Shown here in pieces: positions 45,123 through 51,891 of a stretch of 64,000 bases of DNA. Numbering within the stretch: the stretch's first letter is position 1; every line of letters starts with the position of its first letter. Position numbers and translations under genes: made by a program. The stretch covers positions 372,001 through 436,000 of the forward strand of contig CAWJDP010000001.1 in assembly GCA_963841715.1 (NCBI GenBank). The letters run 5' to 3'. Source of the DNA: DASPWW01 sp963841715 (GTDB lineage Bacteria > Actinomycetota > Thermoleophilia > Solirubrobacterales > 70-9). The notes beneath the pieces are model-generated. The model was given only the letters and a program-made list of their open reading frames with translations, had not been told where the DNA came from and searched no databases.

Positions 45123-46586
45123 GTGTCCACTGCCGACACAGCCACGGAGGCAGCCTCGGAGCAGGCTCAGGAGGCGGCCGGAGAAGCCGCGCCCGCAACG
45201 GGCTCGAACGACCTCATGATCGAGGTCGACGGCAAGCTCGTGCCCAACTACGCCGCGACGATGCGGCCCGTCCACGAGGGCGAGGTCGTGAGCGGCGAGG
45301 TGGTGCGGATCGACAAGGATGAGGTCCTCGTAGACATCGGCTACAAGTCGGAGGGCGTCATCCCCTCGAACGAGCTGTCGATCCGGCGCGCAGTCGACCC
45401 CGGCGACGAGGTCTCGCTCGGCGAGCAGGTCGACGCGCTCGTGCTCACCAAGGAGGATCAGGAGGGGCGCCTGATCCTGTCGAAGAAGCGGGCCCGGTTC
45501 GAGAAGGCGTGGCGCAGGATCGAGGCCGCCGCCGAGTCCGGCGAGCCGGTCGAGGGGACCGTGATCGAGGTCGTAAAGGGTGGGCTGATCCTCGACCTCG
45601 GAGTGCGCGGGTTCCTGCCCGCGTCGCTGGTCGACATCCGCCGCGTCCACAACCTCGACGAGTTCACCGGCCAGACGCTCGAGTGCAAGGTCATCGAGCT
45701 CAACCGCAGCCGCAACAACGTCGTGCTCTCGCGCCGCGCGGTGCTCGAGGAGGAGCGCAAGGAGGTCCGCCAGCAGATCCTCGGCCGCCTCCAGCCCGGC
45801 CAGATCATCGAGGGCAAGATCTCCAACATCGTCGACTTCGGCGCCTTCGTAGACCTCGACGGGATCGACGGACTGATCCACATCTCCGAGCTCTCATGGA
45901 GCCATGTCAACCATCCTTCGGAGGTGCTGTCGATCGGTGAGACGGTCCGCGTCAAGGTGCTCGACATCGACCGTGACCGCCAGCGGATCTCGCTCGGCCT
46001 CAAGCAGACCCAGGAGGACCCGTGGCAGCGGGTGCTCGACAGCTACCGCCCCGGCGACGCGCTCGACGGCAAGGTGACCAAGGTCGTGGCCTTCGGGGCC
46101 TTCGTCGAGATCGTCCCCGGAGTCGAGGGCCTGGTCCATATCTCGGAGCTCGCCGAGCACCACGTCGAGAGCCCGAGCGAGGTCGTGCAGCCGGGCAGCG
46201 AGATCCGGGTCAAGATCCTCGAGATCGACGAGGAGCGGCGGCGGATCTCGCTCAGCATCAAGCGCGTAGAGGGCGGCAGCCTTCCGCTCCGAGACGTCCA
46301 GCTCCCCGAGCCGGCCGCCGCCCCGCAGGCCGACGACGGCGACGTTCCCGACCTCGATCTCTCCGAGGAGGTCTTCTCCGAGCCCGCCGCCGAGCCGCCC
46401 GCGCACCAGCCCGAGCCGCCCGCGGATCAGCCCGAGCCGCCCGCGGATCAGCCCGAGCCGCCCGCGGATCAGCCCGAGCCGCCCGCGGATCAGGCTGCAG
46501 GGGCCGCCGACGAGCCCGAGGCCGCGCCGGCTGGCGGTCCCGCGGAAGCCGAGGGCGAGCAGCCTCCCGCAGAGCCCGCGCCCTGA
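45123..46586 (+). CDS. rpsA: 30S ribosomal protein S1
   Basis: The product (487 residues) binds mRNA at the 30S subunit. Four S1 (OB-fold) domains lie at about 52-121, 141-206, 226-294 and 312-381, as usual in actinobacteria; the third has GKISNIVDFGAFVDLDGIDGLIHISELSW. An acidic, Pro-rich tail of about 105 residues follows, with four identical QPEPPAD heptads. The start is GTG 45123. The stop overlaps the proposed coaE start as CTGA, and the rpsA-coaE order is common in actinobacteria. Confidence 0.95.
   Translation: MSTADTATEAASEQAQEAAGEAAPATGSNDLMIEVDGKLVPNYAATMRPVHEGEVVSGEVVRIDKDEVLVDIGYKSEGVIPSNELSIRRAVDPGDEVSLGEQVDALVLTKEDQEGRLILSKKRARFEKAWRRIEAAAESGEPVEGTVIEVVKGGLILDLGVRGFLPASLVDIRRVHNLDEFTGQTLECKVIELNRSRNNVVLSRRAVLEEERKEVRQQILGRLQPGQIIEGKISNIVDFGAFVDLDGIDGLIHISELSWSHVNHPSEVLSIGETVRVKVLDIDRDRQRISLGLKQTQEDPWQRVLDSYRPGDALDGKVTKVVAFGAFVEIVPGVEGLVHISELAEHHVESPSEVVQPGSEIRVKILEIDEERRRISLSIKRVEGGSLPLRDVQLPEPAAAPQADDGDVPDLDLSEEVFSEPAAEPPAHQPEPPADQPEPPADQPEPPADQPEPPADQAAGAADEPEAAPAGGPAEAEGEQPPAEPAP
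46407..46490 (+). repeat. Four tandem 21-bp repeats in rpsA
   Basis: Four identical 21-base units encode QPEPPAD each. They show no base differences, which suggests recent expansion and possible copy-number variation between strains. Confidence 0.9.
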
Positions 46587-47203
46587 GCGGGGGCCCGACT
46601 CCTCCCGCCCCGCCCGTATTCGTCGGTCTGACCGGTGGGATCGCCGCCGGGAAGTCGGAGGTGCTGGCGGCGTTCGAGCGGCTCGGGGTCGCGACGGCCT
46701 CAACCGACGCCTTCGTGCACGAGCTGCTCGAGAGCGATGAGCTGCGCAAGCTGATAGTCGACCGCTGGGGCCCCGACGTCGCCCCCGGTGGGAGTCTCGA
46801 TCGCTCGCGGATCTCCGCGATCGTCTTCGAGAGCCCCGATGAGCTCAGGTGGCTCGAGGCTCAGCTGCATCCCCGGGTCGCGGCGCGGCTCGCAGAGTGG
46901 CGGGCCGGGCTCGTCCCCGGCACCGAGCTCGCGGTCGTCGAGGTGCCACTGCTGTTCGAGACCGGTATGGACACCCACTTCGATGCCGTTGTAGCCGTGG
47001 TCGCAGCCGACGAGGTCCGCCGCGACCGCGCCGCCGAGCGCGGGATCGACGACCTCGAGGGCCGCTCAGGGCGCCAGCTCTCGCAGGACGAGAAGGCGCG
47101 TCGAGCGACCCACGTGATCACCAACGACGCTACGCTCGCGGAGCTCGAATCTGAGGTCGCGGGGCTCGTCACCAGCCTCGTCGAGAAAAGGGGCGACACG
47201 TGA
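46583..47203 (+). CDS. coaE: Dephospho-CoA kinase
   Basis: The product (about 206 residues) carries out the last step of CoA synthesis. It shows FVGLTGGIAAGKSEVLAAFERLG with the P-loop, DAFVHELLE, HPRVAARL, VVEVPLLFETG and RDRAAERG, all CoaE features. No ATG, GTG or TTG precedes the P-loop in this frame after the rpsA body. CTG 46583, overlapping the rpsA stop as CTGA, gives a 12-residue lead-in and is the best candidate. The stop overlaps the next gene as GTGA (47200-47203). It belongs with panB, panC and panD' near the right end in CoA synthesis. Confidence 0.92.
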   Translation: MSGGPTPPAPPVFVGLTGGIAAGKSEVLAAFERLGVATASTDAFVHELLESDELRKLIVDRWGPDVAPGGSLDRSRISAIVFESPDELRWLEAQLHPRVAARLAEWRAGLVPGTELAVVEVPLLFETGMDTHFDAVVAVVAADEVRRDRAAERGIDDLEGRSGRQLSQDEKARRATHVITNDATLAELESEVAGLVTSLVEKRGDT

Positions 47204-47847
47204 GCGCGCGCAGCATGAGCAGGAGAAGGCCGCGCTCGGGGCGCGCGTCGAGGGCGCCGGTCCGAGTCAGCGGACCGCGCACGCGAAGGCGCCGTCTCGC
47301 CGCGCTCGTTCTCGCGATCGGGGTCGGCGGGCTGATCGCGTTCGGGATCACACGGGTCGGGAGCGTCGAGCAGAAGATCAAGGAGGTCACCCTTCCGCTG
47401 CACCACGAAGACATCATCCGCCAGCAGGCCGCGGACAAGAAGATCGACCCGGCGCTGATCGCTGCGGTCATCTACTCGGAGTCCCGGTTTCGCGACCAGA
47501 CCTCCGACGCCGGCGCGCGCGGGCTGATGCAGGTGCAGCCGCAGACCGCGCTCCAGATCGCGGCCCACAGCGGCGCGACGACATTCGAGCTCGGTGACCT
47601 CGGCAATCCCGAGATCAACATCGCCTACGGGACCTTCTACCTGCGCGAGCTCCTGAACCGCTACGGGGGGAACGAGGTCGCCGCGCTCGCGGCCTACAAT
47701 GCCGGCCCGACCGCGGTTGACGGCTGGGGGGGCGCCGACCTCACCGAGGGCGACATCCGGGCCGCCGAGACGCGCGCGTACGTGAACGAGGTCCTGTCGA
47801 AGCGCGAGGACTACCGCGACAACTACGCGGGCGACCTCGGCCTCTGA
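47200..47847 (+). CDS. Lytic transglycosylase
   Basis: The product (215 residues) has a basic N-terminus, a membrane helix (about 33-50, LAALVLAIGVGGLIAFGI) and an SLT-type catalytic domain. The catalytic Glu lies in ALIAAVIYSESRFRDQTSDAGARGLMQVQPQTA, followed by NIAYGTFYLRELLNRYGG and ALAAYNAGPTAVDGW. It cleaves peptidoglycan strands to form 1,6-anhydro ends at the outer membrane face. The GTG start overlaps the coaE stop. An rpsA-coaE-transglycosylase order suggests coupling of growth and wall turnover, but that is inference. Confidence 0.9.
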   Translation: MSARSMSRRRPRSGRASRAPVRVSGPRTRRRRLAALVLAIGVGGLIAFGITRVGSVEQKIKEVTLPLHHEDIIRQQAADKKIDPALIAAVIYSESRFRDQTSDAGARGLMQVQPQTALQIAAHSGATTFELGDLGNPEINIAYGTFYLRELLNRYGGNEVAALAAYNAGPTAVDGWGGADLTEGDIRAAETRAYVNEVLSKREDYRDNYAGDLGL

Positions 47848-47852
47848 CACTA

Positions 47853-47939
47853 GGCGCCCGCCGCCGCCCCGCCTCCGTTGCCGATCGCCTGGCTCGCGTT
47901 CACCGCTGGGCCTGGATCGAGGCGCGCGAGGCGGGCGCC
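47853..47939. other. Distant perfect inverted repeat upstream of uvrB
   Basis: GGCGCCCGCC (47853-47862) and GGCGGGCGCC (47930-47939) are perfect complements, 67 bases apart, in the gap between the transglycosylase gene and uvrB. The gap has no open frame with recognisable product. It may fold in the transglycosylase mRNA tail. Confidence 0.35.
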
Positions 47940-47982
47940 CGGACCCGCTGAGCGCCCGCGCGGCGACCGTGGGGGCGCCCGC

Positions 47983-47988
47983 TAGTCT
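47983..47988 (+). promoter_or_regulatory. -10 element TAGTCT for uvrB, leaderless spacing
   Basis: TAGTCT is followed by 7 bases and GTG 47996. I see no LexA-type inverted repeat nearby. Confidence 0.5.
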
Positions 47989-47995
47989 CAACCGC

Positions 47996-49990
47996 GTGCC
48001 CCAGTTCCGCCTCAACCCCGCCTACACGCCGACCGCCGACCAGCCGAAGGCGATCGACGCGCTGACCAACGGGCTAGAGGATGGCGAGCGCTTCCATACC
48101 CTGCTCGGCGCGACCGGGACCGGGAAGACGTTCACGATGGCGGGAGTGATCGAGCGCGAGCAGCGCCCCGCACTGGTGATTGCGCACAACAAGACGCTGG
48201 CTGCGCAGCTCTGCAACGAGTTCCGCGAGTTCTTCCCCGACAACTCGGTCGAGTACTTCGTCAGCTACTACGACTACTACCAGCCTGAGGCCTACGTCCC
48301 GGCCCAGGACCTCTACATCGAGAAGGACTCGTCGATCAATGACGAGATCGACCGCCTCCGGCACGCGGCGACGGCGGCGCTGTTCGCCCGCCGCGACGTG
48401 ATCATCGTCGCCTCGGTCTCGTGCATCTACGGGATCGGCTCGCCGCAGCTCTACCGGGAGCAGATGCAGCTGTTCAAGGTCGGCGAGTGGATCGACCGCG
48501 ACGAGACCTTCCGCAAGCTCGTGCGGATGCAGTACGGGCGCAACGACACCGTGCTCAGCCGCGGGACGTTCAGCGTCAAGGGCGAGATCGTCGAGATCTA
48601 CCCCGCCTACGCGGAGACCGCGTACCGGATCGGGCTGTTCGGCGACGAGATCGAGTCGATCCAGCACTTCGACCCGCTGACCGGAGAGATCCTCGACGAA
48701 ATCGGCCACGTTTCGGTGTGGCCGGCGACCCACTACGTGACCGAGGAGGAAACGCTCGAGCGCTCGGTGATCGAGATCCGCCACGAGATGAACGAGCGCG
48801 TCGCGTGGTTCGAGGAGCAGGGCAAGCAGCTCGAGGCGCACCGGCTCCAGCAGCGCACCGCATACGACATCGAGATGCTGAAGGAGCTCGGCTTCTGCCC
48901 CGGGATCGAGAACTACTCGCGGGTTCTCGACGGCCGCCCCGAGGGCAGCCCGCCGCACACGCTGATCGACTACTTCCCCGACGACTTCATCACCTTCGTC
49001 GACGAGTCGCACCAGACGATCCCGCAGCTCGGCGGGATGTACGAGGGCGACCACTCGCGCAAGCAGACGCTCGTCCAGCACGGCTTCCGGCTCCCGTCGG
49101 CGATCGACAACCGCCCGCTGAAGTTCGAGGAGTTCCTATCGCGGATCGATCAGATGGTGATGGTCTCGGCGACACCGGGGCCGTTCGAGCTCCGCTCCGC
49201 GTCCCAGGTCGTGGAGCAGATCGTGCGCCCAACCGGGATCGTCGACCCTGAGGTCGACGTTCGCGAGACCCGCAACCAGATCGACGACCTGATGAACGAG
49301 GTCCGCAAGGTCGCGGAGTCCGGCGAGCGCGTGCTGGTGACGACACTGACGAAGAAGATGGCCGAGGACCTGACCGGGTACCTGCTCGAGAACGGCTTCC
49401 GCGTCCGCTACCTGCACTCCGAGATCGACACGCTGGAGCGGATCCAGATCATCCGCGACCTGCGGCTCGGCGAGTACGACGTGCTCGTCGGCGTCAACCT
49501 GTTGCGGGAGGGCCTCGACCTCCCCGAGGTCTCGCTCGTGGCCGTACTCGACGCCGACAAGGAGGGCTTCCTCCGTGGCGAGACGAGCCTGATCCAGACG
49601 ATCGGACGAGCCGCGCGCAACGTCCGCGGCCGGGTGTTGATGTACGCGGACCGCGAGACCGAGGCCATGCGGGCGGCGATTCGCGAGACCGATCGCCGTC
49701 GCGCGATCCAGCTCGCGTACAACCGCGAGCACGGGATCACCCCGGAGACGGTGCAGAAGGGGATCTCCGACCTGACCGAGTTTCTGGCGATGGAGTCGCG
49801 CGCCCCGAAGCGAAAGCGTGTTGTCAAGGGCAGTGAGGAGATCAAGGGCCCGGCCGAGCTCGAGAAGATCATCGTCGAGCTCGAGGAGGAGATGCTCGTC
49901 GCCGCTGAGGAGCTCCGATTCGAGGAGGCGGCCCGGATTCGCGACGAGCTCAAGGAGCTGCGTCGCGACCTCGAGGCGATGCAGGCGTAG
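47996..49990 (+). CDS. uvrB: Excinuclease ABC subunit B
   Basis: UvrB (664 residues) verifies DNA damage and positions UvrC for incision. Helicase motifs are GATGTGKT (38-45), YQPEAYVPAQDLYIEKDSSIN with the beta-hairpin tyrosines, FVDESHQT, and GVNLLREGLDLPEVSLVAVLDADKEGFLR with QTIGRAARN. A C-terminal UVR motif (ELEEEMLVAAEELRFEEAARIRDEL) contacts UvrC and UvrA. GTG 47996 is set by promoter spacing and family N-terminus; the frame opens at 47969. uvrA lies about 5 kb downstream with four unrelated genes between. Confidence 0.97.
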   Translation: MPQFRLNPAYTPTADQPKAIDALTNGLEDGERFHTLLGATGTGKTFTMAGVIEREQRPALVIAHNKTLAAQLCNEFREFFPDNSVEYFVSYYDYYQPEAYVPAQDLYIEKDSSINDEIDRLRHAATAALFARRDVIIVASVSCIYGIGSPQLYREQMQLFKVGEWIDRDETFRKLVRMQYGRNDTVLSRGTFSVKGEIVEIYPAYAETAYRIGLFGDEIESIQHFDPLTGEILDEIGHVSVWPATHYVTEEETLERSVIEIRHEMNERVAWFEEQGKQLEAHRLQQRTAYDIEMLKELGFCPGIENYSRVLDGRPEGSPPHTLIDYFPDDFITFVDESHQTIPQLGGMYEGDHSRKQTLVQHGFRLPSAIDNRPLKFEEFLSRIDQMVMVSATPGPFELRSASQVVEQIVRPTGIVDPEVDVRETRNQIDDLMNEVRKVAESGERVLVTTLTKKMAEDLTGYLLENGFRVRYLHSEIDTLERIQIIRDLRLGEYDVLVGVNLLREGLDLPEVSLVAVLDADKEGFLRGETSLIQTIGRAARNVRGRVLMYADRETEAMRAAIRETDRRRAIQLAYNREHGITPETVQKGISDLTEFLAMESRAPKRKRVVKGSEEIKGPAELEKIIVELEEEMLVAAEELRFEEAARIRDELKELRRDLEAMQA

Positions 49991-50023
49991 AGCGGCGGGA
50001 GTGAACCTCCGACGGGGCGGCGC

Positions 50024-50029
50024 TAACGT
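50024..50029 (+). promoter_or_regulatory. -10 element TAACGT for the collagen-like protein
   Basis: TAACGT lies 44 bases before the ATG at 50068. The leader would contain the strong AGGAGGAGGG ribosome site (about 50054-50063). Confidence 0.4.
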
Positions 50030-50067
50030 GCTGGTTGCTTGTCACACCACCAGAGGAGGAGGGCTGC

Positions 50068-50676
50068 ATGGAAGCAGCAAAGCGCAGGCTGAGCTCGCCC
50101 GTGCTGTTGATCGTGGCCGGGCTCGCACTAATCGCGACCCTGGCGCTCGTAGGACCGGCGATCAGCGGCACATCGCTTCCGAAGCTGTCGAAGCAGGTGA
50201 AGAAGCTGAAGAAGCAGGTCAAGAGCATCAGCAAGCAGGCGGGCCCGCAGGGCCCTGCAGGTTCGAACGGATCCCCGGGGGCCGCCGGCCCCAGTCAGAC
50301 GATCGGGAGGATCAGCGGGGTGCCGTCCGTGGGGGTGAACTGGGCCAGCCCGTCGGGGCTCTCGACACCGCAGGTCGGGAACCCGTCGAAGTCGGCGATG
50401 CTGTCGCCGAATGCGTCGATCGTCGTCCAGGACCTCTCGGCGCACCTGTCCTCGGCCGTCACGGGGACGGAGACGCGCACCCTGACGCTGCTCGACGACG
50501 GTGCCGCCACCGGCGTCAGCTGCACGATGACCGCCACGGTCAGCGGCGGCGATGACTGCCAGAGCAGCGGGTCGGCCACGGTCGCGGCGGGCAGCGAGCT
50601 GGCGCTCCAGTCGTCGGAGTCGAGCACCCCGCCGGTCTCGGACCTCGAGTTCGGCTGGCGGGCGACGACGCCCTAG
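50068..50676 (+). CDS. Membrane-anchored surface protein with short collagen-like segment
   Basis: The product (202 residues) starts from ATG 50068 with an excellent ribosome site. After a basic start comes one hydrophobic helix (about 10-29, VLLIVAGLALIATLALV), a Lys-rich coil (LSKQVKKLKKQVKSISKQ), a brief collagen-like Gly-x-y stretch (GPQGPAGSNGSPGAAGP), and a C-terminal beta-rich domain with two cysteines (SCTMTATVSGGDDCQ). The design suggests an exported, possibly trimeric stalk and head. The function is unknown. A strong hairpin follows the stop. Confidence 0.75.
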   Translation: MEAAKRRLSSPVLLIVAGLALIATLALVGPAISGTSLPKLSKQVKKLKKQVKSISKQAGPQGPAGSNGSPGAAGPSQTIGRISGVPSVGVNWASPSGLSTPQVGNPSKSAMLSPNASIVVQDLSAHLSSAVTGTETRTLTLLDDGAATGVSCTMTATVSGGDDCQSSGSATVAAGSELALQSSESSTPPVSDLEFGWRATTP

Positions 50677-50704
50677 GGGTTCCGCGGCTGAGCCGAGCTG
50701 AACA

Positions 50705-50737
50705 GCGCCCCGCCGGCCCCCGCGGCCGGCGGGGCGC
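50705..50737 (+). terminator. GC-rich hairpin after the collagen-like protein
   Basis: GCGCCCCGCCGGCC pairs with GGCCGGCGGGGCGC across a 5-base loop, a perfect 14-base stem. Only two T bases follow, as often in high-GC actinobacteria. It lies 28 bases after the stop codon. Confidence 0.7.
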
Positions 50738-50806
50738 TTCGACGCCTGCTTCGATCCGACACCCGCTCGTGTACCCCGTAGGCGGGCCCCGGCTTCGGTT
50801 CCCGGA

Positions 50807-50812
50807 TAGGCT
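50807..50812 (+). promoter_or_regulatory. -10 element TAGGCT for the coiled-coil protein, leaderless spacing
   Basis: TAGGCT is followed by 7 bases and the ATG at 50820. This sets the start, although the frame opens at 50769. Confidence 0.5.
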
Positions 50813-50819
50813 TCCAGCG

Positions 50820-51428
50820 ATGGCTCCAAGCGAAGCGAAGGGGCTTGCCGACGAGGCCGCCGACCGCGTGCGCGAGGTGATCGAGACCGCCGAGCGGCGC
50901 GCCGAGGAGATCCTCGACGCCGCCCGCGAAGAGGCGGCGCGGATCCGCGACGAGGCCGAGGCTGAGGCGCGCGAGCGGCTCGACGACGTGAGACGGGCGC
51001 TGGCGAGCCTCGAGGGCAGCATCGGCGGCGCCGGCGCTGCCGCCTCGCCCGCTGTCGAGCCCGAGCCGGAGCCCGAGGCCCCGAGGAGGCTCCGCAGGCC
51101 GAGCCGCCGGACCCGGAGGGCGAAGAGGGAGACGGAGCGCACCGCGGCTTCCGAGCCCGAGCCCGAACCAGAACCGGAGACCGTTGCGAAGCCGACGCCG
51201 AAGTCGCGCGCTAAGGCGACGGAGAAGCCGCGCGCCAAGGCGAAGTCGAAGTCCGGGGCGTCCACCGCCGGCACCGGCCCCGACGCCGGGGCCGCACGCC
51301 TGGTCGCGATGAAGATGGCGCTCGACGGGGCCTCGCGCGAGGAGGTCGACCGGCACCTCGCCGACAGCTACAAGATCCGTAATCGCGCGAAGCTCGTCGA
51401 CGAGGTCTTCGAGAAGGCCGCGAAGTAG
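50820..51428 (+). CDS. Coiled-coil protein with Pro/Glu linker
   Basis: The 202-residue product has three parts. An N-terminal coiled coil (about 5-65, EAADRVREVIETAERRAEEI and repeats) resembles DivIVA or ATP-synthase b-type helices. An acidic then basic low-complexity linker follows (EPEPEPE, KPTPKSRAKATEKPRAK). A compact C-terminal helical segment ends it (ARLVAMKMALDGASREEVDRHLADSY). No membrane segment is seen. Such architecture suggests a scaffold in cell envelope or chromosome organisation, but no function can be assigned. It converges on the VOC gene with no gap between stops. Confidence 0.7.
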   Translation: MAPSEAKGLADEAADRVREVIETAERRAEEILDAAREEAARIRDEAEAEARERLDDVRRALASLEGSIGGAGAAASPAVEPEPEPEAPRRLRRPSRRTRRAKRETERTAASEPEPEPEPETVAKPTPKSRAKATEKPRAKAKSKSGASTAGTGPDAGAARLVAMKMALDGASREEVDRHLADSYKIRNRAKLVDEVFEKAAK

Positions 51429-51878
51429 TCAGGCGTCCGGGGGCTTGAAGGTCCCGGGGCCGCCGCCGGCCCGCGCGCCCGCCGCGTACTCGACCATGTC
51501 CTGGGTCCAAAACTCGACCACATTGCCGTCGGGGTCGGTGACGTAGATCGCCCGCCCCGGGCCGAGCTGGATCGGTCCCTCGACCTCGATCCCGCGCTCG
51601 AGCAGCCGCTCGTGGAGCGCGTCGAGCTCGTTCTCGGCGATCCCGAACGCGAAATGGACGTGGGTGCCGCCACGCCCTCCCGCGAGCCCGACCTGCGGCA
51701 TCCACAGCCCGAGCCGCGCCGTCTCCCCTACGAGGTACCAATAGCGGCCCTCGCGCCCCTCCCCGTACAGCGTCTCCTCGAACCCGAGCCCGTCGCGGTA
51801 GAAGGCGCGCGCCGCTTCGAGGTCGGAGACCTCGAGCACGAGCTCGGTGATGCCGCTGACGGACGGGCGGCCGGACAC
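51429..51878 (-). CDS. VOC/glyoxalase-family protein
   Basis: The product (149 residues) has two beta-alpha-beta-beta-beta modules of the vicinal oxygen chelate fold: ITELVLEVSDLEAARAFYRDGLGFEET, GTHVHFAFGI with a metal-type His, and IYVTDPDGNVVEFW with the metal-type Glu. Members include glyoxalase I, dioxygenases and antibiotic-resistance proteins; the substrate is not indicated. The start is GTG 51878, with TAGCCT 7 bases upstream. That hexamer overlaps the stop codon of the large secreted protein, so this gene probably has its own promoter. Confidence 0.85.
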   Translation of the reverse strand: MSGRPSVSGITELVLEVSDLEAARAFYRDGLGFEETLYGEGREGRYWYLVGETARLGLWMPQVGLAGGRGGTHVHFAFGIAENELDALHERLLERGIEVEGPIQLGPGRAIYVTDPDGNVVEFWTQDMVEYAAGARAGGGPGTFKPPDA

Positions 51879-51885
51879 CGTCGCG

Positions 51886-51891
51886 AGGCTA
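51886..51891 (-). promoter_or_regulatory. -10 element TAGCCT for the VOC gene
   Basis: Minus-strand TAGCCT ends 7 bases before GTG 51878 and includes the stop codon of the upstream gene. Confidence 0.45.
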
